DNA from: Pseudolabrys taiwanensis
GTDB taxonomy: Bacteria > Pseudomonadota > Alphaproteobacteria > Rhizobiales > Xanthobacteraceae
Direction of reading: 5' to 3'
DNA length: 64,000 nt
Assembly (NCBI RefSeq): GCF_003367395.1
Contig: NZ_CP031417.1
Span: 2,232,001 to 2,296,000 of the forward strand
Numbering within the stretch: the first letter of the stretch is position 1; each line of letters opens with the position of its first letter. The notes below the pieces were generated by a model, which saw only the letters and a program-made list of their open reading frames with translations, was not told the DNA's origin and searched no databases. This document shows positions 17,685 through 26,626 of this stretch, piece after piece. The position numbers and the translations under genes were made by a program.

Positions 17685-17732
17685 CGGGCGGAATCGGCTT
17701 GCACCGGCCGACCGCGTGCTTTAGTTGGGTTT

Positions 17733-17750
17733 ATTCGTATATATGCGAAT
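17733..17750 (+). promoter_or_regulatory. Palindrome upstream of graR, possible autoregulation site
   Basis: The 18 bases ATTCGTATATATGCGAAT form a near-perfect inverted repeat (one mismatched pair) ending seven bases before the graR ATG. The position could block transcription or ribosome access. Its half-site differs from the ATTTGC of the other gra operators, so it may be a weaker site or a site for another protein. No clear Shine-Dalgarno precedes graR. Confidence 0.5.
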
Positions 17751-17756
17751 GAACCT

Positions 17757-18281
17757 ATGTCGCGACGGCTGGTCCTCCAGGATTTCCTGCCTTATCTCCT
17801 CAACCGCGCCGGTATGAAAATCGGCTTGGTGTTTTCGCGCGACGTCGAGCCTTATGGCGTCACGTTGCCGATGTGGCGCGTCCTCATCGAGCTCTGGCAC
17901 AAAGGCGACCACCGCCTCGGCGAATTGGCAGAGCGGACGACCATCGATCTTTCGACACTGTCGCGCTTGATCGTTTCCATGCAGCGCAAGCGCCTGGTGG
18001 TGAGGCGCCGCTCCGGTCTCGACCGCCGCGCCTTAAGCCTGGCTCTCACCGAAAAGGGCCTGGAACTCGTCGAGAAAGTAGCGCCTTACGCGCTTCATTA
18101 CGAGCAAGTGGCCATGCAGGGCTTGAGCGAAAGCGAGATCGCTCAACTCAAGCACGCATTGCGGAAGGTTTTCGAAAACCTCGACGAGGCGACCCGGCGG
18201 AAGGCCGCCTCCGGCAAGACAGCGGCGCGCCGCGGCCGCCGCGCCAAAACCCCGATCACGTCCGATCGAGATTCAGCTTGA
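17757..18281 (+). CDS. graR: MarR-family transcriptional regulator (GraR-like)
   Basis: This 174-residue protein has a winged helix-turn-helix: LGELAERTTIDLSTLSRLIVSMQRK (split here as recognition region around residues 58-82) followed by the wing with the conserved DRR (SGLDRRALSLALTEKG). The C-terminus is a basic, Lys/Arg-rich tail. MarR proteins in aromatic pathways are usually repressors released by the substrate or its CoA thioester. The gra cluster known from Rhizobium also carries a MarR-type regulator. Its stop overlaps the 3' end of the convergent graF gene by 26 bases, linking expression of the two. Confidence 0.9.
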   Translation: MSRRLVLQDFLPYLLNRAGMKIGLVFSRDVEPYGVTLPMWRVLIELWHKGDHRLGELAERTTIDLSTLSRLIVSMQRKRLVVRRRSGLDRRALSLALTEKGLELVEKVAPYALHYEQVAMQGLSESEIAQLKHALRKVFENLDEATRRKAASGKTAARRGRRAKTPITSDRDSA

Positions 18282-19245
18282 ACAGATCGATCGCATTGGT
18301 GCGGCCGATCTTTACCCGATCCGCCTCGCTGATGCTTGTGGTGTCGAACCAGTCGGCCGCGTGATCGACGTTCTCGAAAGGCCAATCGGTCGAAAACAGG
18401 ATGCGGTCGGCGCCGATTTCCAGGATCGCATCGATCAACGTCTGGGTGCGGAAATTGCCGGACGTCGTCAGATAGAAGTTGGCCTGGAAATACTCGCAAA
18501 GCTTCTTCTTGGCCGGGTAGCGCGGCGGCGCCTTGGCCCAGCCATTGCGGTTATCGATCCGCCACATGTTGTAAGGCAGCCCCTCGCCCAGATGGCCGAG
18601 GATGATGTCGAGCTTTGGATACTGATCGAAAAGACCCGACGCCATCATGCGTAGCGCGTGGACCGCCGTCTCCTGCGCGAAGGCCCAGGTCGGCCCCAAC
18701 AGCCAGGGATGGCCGTCATAGATCGGCGCCATGCTCGGCAGCGGGTTGCGCGGATGCAGATAGAACGGCATGTCGAGCTTCTCGACCTCCGCCCAGAACG
18801 GCCAATACTGCGGAAGATCGTAATAGACGGCGCTGATTTCCTCGCGAACCTGCGAGAAACCGTTCACCAGCACGCCCTTGAAGCCGAGATCGCGAACGCA
18901 ACGCTGCAATTCGCGCGCGGCAAGGTCCGGGTCCTGCATCGGCAAGGCCGCGAGTCCCTGAAAGCGGTCCGGCCGCTTGGCCACCTGCTCGGCCAAATAA
19001 TCGTTGGCGCGGCGGGCGATCTCGTCAGCCTTCTTCGGGTCGGGAATGGCCTGCACCGTCGGCGCGTTGAGTGACAGCAGCATCATCTCCATGCCGTGCG
19101 CATCCATCTCGCGCAGTCGCGTGTCGTGAATGTCGATCAGCCGGTGGCTCAGCTCTTTCCAGTAGACCTCGGGCAGGAAGCCGGCCGAATCCTGCAGCGT
19201 CTCCTCGATGGCAAAGTGCTCTTCCAGCCCGATCTTGCCCTTCAT
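18256..19245 (-). CDS. graF: Gamma-resorcylate (2,6-dihydroxybenzoate) decarboxylase
   Basis: This 329-residue amidohydrolase-family decarboxylase closely fits the characterised enzyme from Rhizobium. It starts MKGKIGLEEHFAIEETLQDS, with metal ligands Glu8 and His10, a central His in FYLHPRNPL and Asp in FSTDWPFENVDHA. GHPWLLGPTWAFAQETAVHA is a strong subfamily signature. It reversibly converts gamma-resorcylate to resorcinol and CO2 in the cytoplasm. ATG 19245 is selected because GGGAGG lies upstream; an open frame extends 12 codons further. It is divergent from graC and convergent with graR. Confidence 0.95.
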   Translation of the reverse strand: MKGKIGLEEHFAIEETLQDSAGFLPEVYWKELSHRLIDIHDTRLREMDAHGMEMMLLSLNAPTVQAIPDPKKADEIARRANDYLAEQVAKRPDRFQGLAALPMQDPDLAARELQRCVRDLGFKGVLVNGFSQVREEISAVYYDLPQYWPFWAEVEKLDMPFYLHPRNPLPSMAPIYDGHPWLLGPTWAFAQETAVHALRMMASGLFDQYPKLDIILGHLGEGLPYNMWRIDNRNGWAKAPPRYPAKKKLCEYFQANFYLTTSGNFRTQTLIDAILEIGADRILFSTDWPFENVDHAADWFDTTSISEADRVKIGRTNAIDLFKLNLDRT

Positions 19246-19292
19246 CCGAAACCTCCCGCGTTGCCCTTTTTGGCGCGCCATCGCGCCGGCCC

Positions 19293-19332
19293 TTGCCAGA
19301 ACGGCTATCGCGTTTTATTTTCATTTGCAAAT
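19293..19332 (+). promoter_or_regulatory. graC promoter with GraR operator candidate
   Basis: TTGCCA (19293-19298) and TATTTT (19316-19321) are 17 bases apart. One base later comes ATTTGCAAAT (19323-19332), the same arrangement as at graD. The site lies in the 124-base region between divergent graF and graC, so one operator may control both. No equally good promoter was found for graF. Confidence 0.78.
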
Positions 19333-19369
19333 ATTTTCGCTCTTGCTCAGAGCGCCGCCGGTGAACGTC

Positions 19370-20443
19370 ATGGAAACATTCGTCTACAACGGGCTTCCGA
19401 CCCGGGTGATCTTCGGTAGCGGAACGGCGGCGCGCCTGCGCGCGGAGATCGAGCGGACGCCATGCCGACGCGCCTTCGTCGTCGGCACACGCGAGCAGGC
19501 AGCGAGCGTCGACGCCGTTGCCGCGTCGCTTGGTCCGATTGCGGTGGACACTTTTGCCGGCGCCGCGATGCATACGCCGACCGATGTCACGCAATCCGCG
19601 CTCGAACGCTTTAAAGAATGTGGTGCCGATTGCACCGTTGCCGTCGGCGGCGGCTCGGCCGTCGGCCTCGGCAAGGCGATCGCCTTGCGCACCGACGCGA
19701 TGCAATTCGTGCTGCCGACAACCTATGCCGGCTCCGAGATGACGCCGATCCTAGGCGAGACGGAGAACGGCGTTAAGACGACGCAAAGATCGCCCAAAGT
19801 GCAGCCGGAGGTCGCGATCTACGACGTCGATCTGACCCTAACCTTGCCGGCGAAATTGTCGACAACGTCCGGCATGAACGCGATCGCGCACGCGGTGGAG
19901 GCCCTTTATGCCGAAGACCGCAACCCGATCATTTCGGTGATGGCCGAGCAGGCGATCACGGCCCTCGGCCGCGCCCTCCCCGTCATCGTCGCGAACCCGC
20001 AGGACAGACCGGCGCGGTCGGACGCGCTCTACGGCGCCTGGCTCTGCGGCATGTGTCTGGGATCGGTGGGCATGGCACTGCATCACAAGCTGTGCCACGT
20101 GCTCGGCGGCTCGTTCGACTTGCCGCATGCCGAAACGCACACCGTCGTCCTGCCGCACGCATTCGCGTATAACGCCGCGGCGGCGCCCGCGGCCGAACAG
20201 GTGCTTCGACGTGCGCTCGGCGGAAACGACGGCGCGCGCGCCTTGTTCGACCTCGCCGGCGCGCTCAAAGCGCCCACGAGCCTGCGCTCGCTCGGCATGC
20301 CGGAAGACGGTATCGACCATGCGGCCGATCTGGCGGTAAAGAACCCGTACTGGAATCCCCGCCCCCTGGAGCGCCAGGCGATCCGCGATCTCATTGCGGG
20401 CGCCTGGGCCGGCGAACCGCCGGTTTCCGGTGCCGAGGCTTGA
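19370..20443 (+). CDS. graC: Maleylacetate reductase
   Basis: This 357-residue member of the iron-containing alcohol dehydrogenase-like fold has the maleylacetate reductase start METFVYNGLPTRVIFGSGTA. It also has the nucleotide-binding VGGGSAVGLGKAIAL, the TYAGSEMTPILG segment and the metal-site region GMNAIAHAVEALYAEDRNP, plus HKLCHVLGGSFDLPHAETH. It reduces maleylacetate to 3-oxoadipate with NAD(P)H, the last dedicated step before the beta-ketoadipate route. ATG 19370 matches the family start; a GTG at 19361 is possible. It is followed 23 bases later by graB. Confidence 0.94.
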   Translation: METFVYNGLPTRVIFGSGTAARLRAEIERTPCRRAFVVGTREQAASVDAVAASLGPIAVDTFAGAAMHTPTDVTQSALERFKECGADCTVAVGGGSAVGLGKAIALRTDAMQFVLPTTYAGSEMTPILGETENGVKTTQRSPKVQPEVAIYDVDLTLTLPAKLSTTSGMNAIAHAVEALYAEDRNPIISVMAEQAITALGRALPVIVANPQDRPARSDALYGAWLCGMCLGSVGMALHHKLCHVLGGSFDLPHAETHTVVLPHAFAYNAAAAPAAEQVLRRALGGNDGARALFDLAGALKAPTSLRSLGMPEDGIDHAADLAVKNPYWNPRPLERQAIRDLIAGAWAGEPPVSGAEA

Positions 20444-20466
20444 CATAAGAATTCGGAGGAAACGCC

Positions 20467-21336
20467 ATGCGAAACTTCAACGAGAACACGATCACCGACG
20501 CGGTGCTCGACCGCATCAAGAACACGCCCGATCCGCGCCTGAAGCAGATTTTCACCTCGCTCGTGCGCCATCTGCACGATTTCGTCCGCGATGTACGCGT
20601 GACCGATGCGGAATGGGCCGCGGCGATCGACTTCCTCACGCGCACCGGTCAGAAGTGCGATGGCAATCGGCAGGAGTTCGTGCTGTTGTCGGATACGCTC
20701 GGCGTATCGATGCTGGTCGATGCCATCAATCACGGCACCTCCGGCAGCACGGAGACGACGGTGCTCGGCCCGTTCTACGTGCCCAACCCGCCGGAGTATC
20801 CGCTCGGCGCCGACATTCACGGCGGCATGAAGGGAGATCCGCTCTACGTGACGGGGCGCGTCACCTCGCTCGACGGCAAACCTTTGGACAACGCCATCGT
20901 CGATGTCTGGCATTCGGACGACGACGGCTACTACGACGTGCAACAGATCGAGAAGGTTGGTGGCCTGTCGGGCCGCGCCCGCTTCCGCACCGACCAGAAT
21001 GGGGATTTCAACTTCTGGACGATCAAACCCGCGGCCTATCCGATCCCTTACGACGGCCCGGTCGGCGATATGCTGACCGTGCAGGCGCGTCACCCGTGGC
21101 GTCCCGCCCACGTACATTTCATGATCGAGGCGCCCGGCTACGAGAAAATCGCCACGCATGTCTTCGTCAATGGCGACCAGTATCTCGACAGCGATGCCGT
21201 GTTTGGCGTGAAAGACACACTCATCGCCGATTTCATCCACCATCGTCCCGGCACCGCGCCCGACGGCAAGACGATGGACAAGGATTACCACACACTCAAC
21301 TTCGACTTCGCGCTGGCGCCCGCCCGCAAGGGGTAG
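20467..21336 (+). CDS. graB: Hydroxyquinol 1,2-dioxygenase
   Basis: This 289-residue intradiol dioxygenase has an N-terminal helical dimerisation domain and a catalytic beta domain. The Fe(III) ligands are visible as a Tyr near 155 (DDDGYYDVQ), a Tyr near 191 (AAYPIPYDGPVG), His215 and His217 (WRPAHVHFMI). It cleaves hydroxyquinol between C1 and C2 to maleylacetate. GGAGGA lies about six bases upstream of the ATG. The sequence pattern favours hydroxyquinol over catechol enzymes, and the pairing with maleylacetate reductase supports this. It is the final gene of the plus-strand half of the cluster. Confidence 0.94.
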   Translation: MRNFNENTITDAVLDRIKNTPDPRLKQIFTSLVRHLHDFVRDVRVTDAEWAAAIDFLTRTGQKCDGNRQEFVLLSDTLGVSMLVDAINHGTSGSTETTVLGPFYVPNPPEYPLGADIHGGMKGDPLYVTGRVTSLDGKPLDNAIVDVWHSDDDGYYDVQQIEKVGGLSGRARFRTDQNGDFNFWTIKPAAYPIPYDGPVGDMLTVQARHPWRPAHVHFMIEAPGYEKIATHVFVNGDQYLDSDAVFGVKDTLIADFIHHRPGTAPDGKTMDKDYHTLNFDFALAPARKG

Positions 21337-21435
21337 CGAAAGAACAGGTCGTTTGGTGTCGCCGCAGCCGCCGACGGCAGCAACGTCGCCGCGGCTGCCA
21401 ACTGCTAGTGCGCCGATCGCACGAGCAGCTCGGTT

Positions 21436-24400
21436 CTAAATGGCGTTCCGCAGGTTCACGTCCACCGTGCAGACGAGCCCCGTCTTTTCGAACGTCCGCT
21501 TCACGGTCGCGCCGGGGATCGCCTGGTTCAACAGCGCACTTCCCGCGCCCATCTTCTCGACATCGCCCAGCGTGGGGCCGCCACTCTCCCGCCAAACAAG
21601 CGAGAGGTGATTGGCTCCATCCCGAGGCGTGACCGTCCAACTGACCTCTATGCGGCCATTGGCGACCGAGAGCGCGCCGTATTTGGCGGCGTTGACGGTC
21701 AGTTCGTGCAGAACCAAGCTGAACGGCGTCGCCATGGCCGGCGGCAGAAGCACAGCTTCGCCGCGCACCGTCAGACGATCTTTCACTTTCGACATGTAAG
21801 GCTCGAGCTGCCTGCGTGCCAACACCTCCAGGTCCGCACCCTCCCAATCGGATTGCACAAGGAGGTCGTGGGCGCTCGAAAGCGCGCTTAGGCCGCCGCG
21901 GAAGGTATCGAGGAATTCCTTTGTCGATTGGGCTTCGCGCGAGGCCTGGTTTGCGACCGCGCCGACCACGGTGAGGATGTTCTTGACGCGGTGCTTGAGC
22001 TCCCTGAGGAGCATATCCTGGCGCTCGTCCCACCCCTTGCGCTCGCTGATATCGCGCGTGCTTTCCAGCACAAAGCGGCGGCCATCCATGGCCTCGAGCT
22101 GAATGATGCTTTCGACCGTGATCTGCCGGCCGTCCTTGACGGTCTGCCGCAACTCGCCGGACCAGTTGCCGTCACGAAGCAGGCGCGCGCGAAGTTCATC
22201 GAAAGTCGCGCCTGGCACCACGGTCTTCAATAGCCGTTCTTTGTCCTTTCCGAGCGCCTCGGCGCGGCTGTAGCCGTAAAGCACTTCGCAGCCTTTGTTC
22301 CATTCGAGAATGCCGCCGTCGAAATCCCATACGAAGATCGGGTCGCGAGACAGATCGACGAGCTGTTTCTGCTGCCGCAGGCGCAGCTCGCTTTCGCGCA
22401 GCGCCTCCTCGACGTCACGACGTTCGGTGACGTCGACGAATGTAATCACGACGCCGTCGATCTTATCGTCCACAGTACGATAGGGCCGAATGCGCACGTC
22501 GTACCACTTCCCCGCCCGGCTATGAATCTCACGCCGCACCGGCGCCAGGTCCGACAACACCGCCCGCACGTCTTTGATCAGATCGTCATACTGAAGCTGG
22601 TGCGCGAAATCGGTGACCGGCCTTCCCTCGTCGGCCGGCTTGATGGAGAAAAGCTCGGTCACCCGCTCGGTAAAACGCTTGATGTGCAAGCGTGAATCGA
22701 GAAACAGCGTACCGAAATCCGTCGCGGCCATGAGATTTTGCAGGTCGCTATGCGCCCGTGAAATGGCCTCGAGCTTCAGTTTCAACTCGCTGTTGACGGT
22801 CTGCAGTTCCTCGTTGATCGACTGCAACTCCTCCTTGCTCGTCTCCAGCTCTTCGGACGTCGAGCGGTACTCCTCGTTGATCGACTGCAGCTCTTCGTTG
22901 GCGGCGCGCAGCTCTTCGTTGGCGGCGTCCGACTCCTCACGCACGGTCCGCAGCCGCGCCTGGGTCAGCTCCAACTCTTGCATCAGACGCCGCACCGTCT
23001 CGTTGGTCGACCGATGGTCCGCCGAAGCGCCGCCTTCTTCGACCTCGTCCCCCTCGACGAACATGACGATGGCCGTGCGGTTTGCCTCTTCCTCTTCCGT
23101 CGCTTTGATCTGAAGCAACACGCGTTTGGTGCTGCCATTGAAGCGAACGTGAATAGGCAAACTCAACGTCGGCAGATGCTGCTCGAACAACCGGTGTAGC
23201 GCGGAACGCAACTCGAAGCGCAGCTCGGGCCGAACCAGATCGACGACATCGCCGCTCAAAGGCCCACCGGACGGCAAAAGATAACGCCCGGCATGGTCCG
23301 ACAGATGGATGACGCGGTGATTTTCGTCGACCAAAATGCTGGGCGGCGCCACGCGCTCGATCGCCCGGCGGTGCATGGCCGCATCGCTCAGTGCCGCCGA
23401 CGGCGTCATCCCCCGCGCCAGTTGGCCGATTTGCTCTCTGATCCGTACCGGACCGAGCAAGCGCGGTAGCAGCCTTGGTTTTTCGCCCGCATGAGCGGTC
23501 GATTGGTAAACGCGCGCGCTGCGATCTAAGCTGCGAAACAGGCCCGGCGGGTTCTCGGCGGTCTCCGACGACCCCAGAAACAGGAAGCCTCCGGGATTGA
23601 GCGCGTAGTGGAATGTCCCGCAGACCTGCTCCTGCAGCTCACGGTCCAGATAGATCATAACATTGCGACAAGAGATCAGATCGACGCGCGAGAACGGCGG
23701 ATCTTTGAGGAGATCATGCACGGCAAACAGCACCACGTCGCGCAATTCCTGGCGCACGCGGTAGCCGTCCCCCTCGTTGACGAAAAAGCGCCTTAGCCGC
23801 TCGTCGTTGACGTCGGTTTCGATGGCTGCTGGATAGCGCCCTTCCCGCGCGATGGTGAGAGCCCGACCGTCAAGATCCGAGCCGAAGACCTGAATGGGAG
23901 GTCGCAATTCGCGGCGGCTCGCCTCTTCCAACAGCAACATGGCAATGCTGTAGGCCTCTTCGCCGGTTGCGCAGCCGGCAACCCAGACGCGGATCGGCTC
24001 CCCGGCATTGGCGTCGAACAACTGCGGAAGCGCCAACTTCCGCAGCACCTCGAACGCTTCGGCGTCACGAAAGAAACCCGTCACGGAGATCAGGAGGTCG
24101 GCGAGGAGCGCATTAGCCTCCTCCGCGTTCTCCCTCATGTGATCGTAATAGGCTTTCAAATCGTCAGTGCGCGTCACCTGCATCCGGCGGACGATCCGGC
24201 GTAGAACGGTCGAGCGCTTGTACTTCGAGAAATCGTGACCGGTGCGGATGCGCAGGTGTGCCATGATCCGGTGCACCAACTCCTCGTCGACCTTCGGCCC
24301 GTCCGCAAAGGGCCCGCTCTGCTTCAGCCTGATTAAATCCGCGAGACGCGCGCTGAGCTCGCGTACGGGCAGAACAAAATCGACGATACCGGTCGCAATG

Positions 24401-24930
24401 GCGCTGCGCGGCATGGTCGCATGATCGGCCTCGGCCGGATCCTGCACGAGAATGATACCACCCGTTTCCTTGACGGCTCGCACGCCGAGGGCGCCATCTG
24501 AATTGGCACCACTTAGAATGACCGCAAAGCCGTCGCCGAGCCGTTCGGACACCGAACGGAAGAAGGCGTCGATAGGCGCGCGTTTGCCCCGCGGCTCCGC
24601 GAACTCGATCGGTTCGATCTCATGATCGACAATCCGTAGACTACGGTCAGGCGGGATGACATAGACGTGGTTCGGCTCGACCTTCATCCGACGTTCGACG
24701 GACACGACGGTCATGCTGGTGCGAGCGGATAACAGTTCGGGCAATTGGCTGTGCCGCTCGGGATCGAGGTGCGTGACAACCACGAAAGCCGCACCTGTAT
24801 TGGCGGGAAGCGCCGCAAAGAACGCTTGAAGGGCGCGCAGACCACCGGCGGACGCCCCCATCGCCACCATGACTGGACGACCGTTATCGTTCCGTGGCTG
24901 CGTCGAAGCGCCACCGCCTGTCTCAGCCAT
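21436..24930 (-). CDS. CheB-CheR-PAS-HWE histidine kinase fusion protein
   Basis: This 1164-residue protein has, in order, a CheB methylesterase domain (VAMGASAGGLRALQ near residue 25, His in THLDPERHSQ, SGANSDGALG near 150) and a CheR methyltransferase domain (about 210-480, with FGSDLDGRAL and ISCRNVMIYLD). A long coiled coil rich in EELQSINEE repeats (about 640-740) and PAS domains follow. The C-terminal kinase (about 960-1164) has LRELKHRVKNILTVVGAVA and the WRESGGP HWE box. No receiver domain is fused, and no hydrophobic membrane segment is obvious. Such fusions act in nonclassical signalling, not flagellar chemotaxis. It is divergent from a stand-alone cheB gene. Confidence 0.92.
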   Translation of the reverse strand: MAETGGGASTQPRNDNGRPVMVAMGASAGGLRALQAFFAALPANTGAAFVVVTHLDPERHSQLPELLSARTSMTVVSVERRMKVEPNHVYVIPPDRSLRIVDHEIEPIEFAEPRGKRAPIDAFFRSVSERLGDGFAVILSGANSDGALGVRAVKETGGIILVQDPAEADHATMPRSAIATGIVDFVLPVRELSARLADLIRLKQSGPFADGPKVDEELVHRIMAHLRIRTGHDFSKYKRSTVLRRIVRRMQVTRTDDLKAYYDHMRENAEEANALLADLLISVTGFFRDAEAFEVLRKLALPQLFDANAGEPIRVWVAGCATGEEAYSIAMLLLEEASRRELRPPIQVFGSDLDGRALTIAREGRYPAAIETDVNDERLRRFFVNEGDGYRVRQELRDVVLFAVHDLLKDPPFSRVDLISCRNVMIYLDRELQEQVCGTFHYALNPGGFLFLGSSETAENPPGLFRSLDRSARVYQSTAHAGEKPRLLPRLLGPVRIREQIGQLARGMTPSAALSDAAMHRRAIERVAPPSILVDENHRVIHLSDHAGRYLLPSGGPLSGDVVDLVRPELRFELRSALHRLFEQHLPTLSLPIHVRFNGSTKRVLLQIKATEEEEANRTAIVMFVEGDEVEEGGASADHRSTNETVRRLMQELELTQARLRTVREESDAANEELRAANEELQSINEEYRSTSEELETSKEELQSINEELQTVNSELKLKLEAISRAHSDLQNLMAATDFGTLFLDSRLHIKRFTERVTELFSIKPADEGRPVTDFAHQLQYDDLIKDVRAVLSDLAPVRREIHSRAGKWYDVRIRPYRTVDDKIDGVVITFVDVTERRDVEEALRESELRLRQQKQLVDLSRDPIFVWDFDGGILEWNKGCEVLYGYSRAEALGKDKERLLKTVVPGATFDELRARLLRDGNWSGELRQTVKDGRQITVESIIQLEAMDGRRFVLESTRDISERKGWDERQDMLLRELKHRVKNILTVVGAVANQASREAQSTKEFLDTFRGGLSALSSAHDLLVQSDWEGADLEVLARRQLEPYMSKVKDRLTVRGEAVLLPPAMATPFSLVLHELTVNAAKYGALSVANGRIEVSWTVTPRDGANHLSLVWRESGGPTLGDVEKMGAGSALLNQAIPGATVKRTFEKTGLVCTVDVNLRNAI

Positions 24931-25079
24931 ACGCTCTCATTCCGCAGAAAATGCCCCGATATCAGCACCATAGTACTCGCCCCATGGACTGACAAACCTT
25001 TCTTGGCGTTGCTTTCAGGGGAACTCGAACCGCTATCTCGCTTGGCGAATTGTCCTCTCAAGGGGTGCGGAGAACGCCG

Positions 25080-26123
25080 ATGGGTAACCGAAATATCCTC
25101 GCGATTGGCACGTCCGCCGGCGGCGTGGAGGCGCTTCGATTTCTCGTATCGAAGCTCGATGCCGATCTTCCCGCAGCGGTTCTCGTGACAATCCATCTGC
25201 CCAGCCATGGCGAGTCCGTCTTGGATGAGTTGCTGAACAGCGCGGGGCAGTTGCCGACCAAATTCGCCGAAGACGGAGAGCTTATCAGAAACGGAGCGAT
25301 GTATGTCGCGCCGGCCGATCGTCATTTGCTGATCGACGACGACCGGGTGCGGCTGGGACATGGGCCACGGGAGAGCAATGCCCGTCCAGCGATCGATCCT
25401 ATGTTGCGCTCGGCGGCCTTGTGTTGTGCGGCGCGGACGGTTGGCGTCGTCCTGACGGGAACCCTGGACGACGGCGCTTCCGGACTATGTTCGATCGCCG
25501 AATGCGGCGGCGTGACCGTGGTGCAGGACCCAAAGGACGCCGCTTTCTCCGATATGCCCCTCAAAGCACTCGACCGCGTCAGCGCCGATCATGTGGTGCC
25601 GCTTGCGCACATGCCGCAGCTTCTGGACAGGCTCGTACGGCAGCCGGCTGGCGACACGCGGCCGATCTCGAAGCTCCTCCCGTACGAAGTCGAAGTCGCT
25701 CGCACAGGACGGGCCAGTATGCAGCAAACCGGCGAGTTCAGGCGCCGGTCGTTGCTTTCCTGCCCCGCCTGTCACGCCCCCCTGACGAAAATCGATGAAG
25801 GCAATCCTTCGCGCTATCGGTGCTGCAGTTGCAGCGCCTACACGGCCGATTTGATGAGTCTTGCGCTCGACGAAAGCCTGCGTCGCGCGCTTGCCGTAGC
25901 CTTGCGGGCCCTCGAAGAGCGAGCGGCGGTCGCCGGCAAACTAGAGAAGGACGCCCGACAGAGGCACCAGACGCTGGTCGCGACCGACTGGGAGCGACGA
26001 GTAAAAGAATACCAAAAGGAGACCGGCATCGTTCGCGACGCAATCGTGCGGATCGATGACATTGAGACGATCCGGCGTGCCACGCATACGCGGCTGCAGA
26101 ACCCGGCACCGAATTGTGATTGA
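25080..26123 (+). CDS. Stand-alone CheB-type methylesterase with C-terminal zinc-ribbon-like segment
   Basis: This 347-residue protein lacks the receiver domain of classical CheB and begins directly with the esterase fold: LAIGTSAGGVEALRF (catalytic Ser), TIHLPSHGES (His) and VLTGTLDDGASGL (Asp). After residue 210 a Cys-rich piece (CPACHAPL, then RCCSCSAY) resembles a zinc ribbon and leads into an Arg/Lys-rich helical tail. ATG 25080 is preferred because GGAGAA precedes it at five bases. The lack of a receiver suggests regulation by the neighbouring CheB-CheR-kinase fusion or by zinc-domain contacts rather than by direct phosphorylation. Confidence 0.88.
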   Translation: MGNRNILAIGTSAGGVEALRFLVSKLDADLPAAVLVTIHLPSHGESVLDELLNSAGQLPTKFAEDGELIRNGAMYVAPADRHLLIDDDRVRLGHGPRESNARPAIDPMLRSAALCCAARTVGVVLTGTLDDGASGLCSIAECGGVTVVQDPKDAAFSDMPLKALDRVSADHVVPLAHMPQLLDRLVRQPAGDTRPISKLLPYEVEVARTGRASMQQTGEFRRRSLLSCPACHAPLTKIDEGNPSRYRCCSCSAYTADLMSLALDESLRRALAVALRALEERAAVAGKLEKDARQRHQTLVATDWERRVKEYQKETGIVRDAIVRIDDIETIRRATHTRLQNPAPNCD

Positions 26124-26177
26124 AACATTTTCTAGATTGACGCCATACTGAAGCCACAGAGCCATCGTGGTCCGACC

Positions 26178-26582
26178 ATGCCCCGCTATTTCTTTAATCT
26201 GAGAACCGGTCGTTCGCTGCTGCGAGACTTCGACGGAAACGAGTTCGACAACGAAGCGGCCGCCCGCACCCATGCGGAAACGATCGTGCGCGAACTTATG
26301 CGGAATAACGAGGCGGCATCTCGCGTCTGGCGGCTCGAAGTCTGCAATTCCGATCGCTCGCCGTGTTTTGAGATCCTGTTCGCGACGCTGGACGACACGA
26401 TCAAGCACTTGCCGTCCAATCTTCGGGAGTCGGTGACCATCGTGTCGACTCGGATCGGCTCCCTCTCCGACGCCATCGAAGACGTGCGAATGAGCATTCG
26501 CGAATTGCGCGCCACGTTGGCGCAAACGAATCGCGCGCCTTACTTGGCGGCCGTCCACGGACGGCGGATTGGCGGCGTCTGA
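26178..26582 (+). CDS. DUF6894 family protein
   Basis: This 134-residue protein has an N-terminal half that fits the small DUF6894 family: MPRYFFNLRTG, then DFDGNEFDNEAAARTHAE. This family is abundant in Bradyrhizobium-like genomes and has no assigned function. The C-terminal half is helical and not recognised. It starts 54 bases after the CheB gene on the same strand, so it may be co-transcribed with it. No signal peptide or membrane segment is seen. Confidence 0.8.
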   Translation: MPRYFFNLRTGRSLLRDFDGNEFDNEAAARTHAETIVRELMRNNEAASRVWRLEVCNSDRSPCFEILFATLDDTIKHLPSNLRESVTIVSTRIGSLSDAIEDVRMSIRELRATLAQTNRAPYLAAVHGRRIGGV

Positions 26583-26626
26583 AAGCTTAAGACGCCTCTC
26601 AGAGTGCAAACGCGCCAAACCGCCAG

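Noticed and set aside
24930..25080. Broken single CheB gene split by frameshift
   Set aside because: The two CheB domains are on opposite strands and each has its own complete catalytic triad, so they are separate genes.
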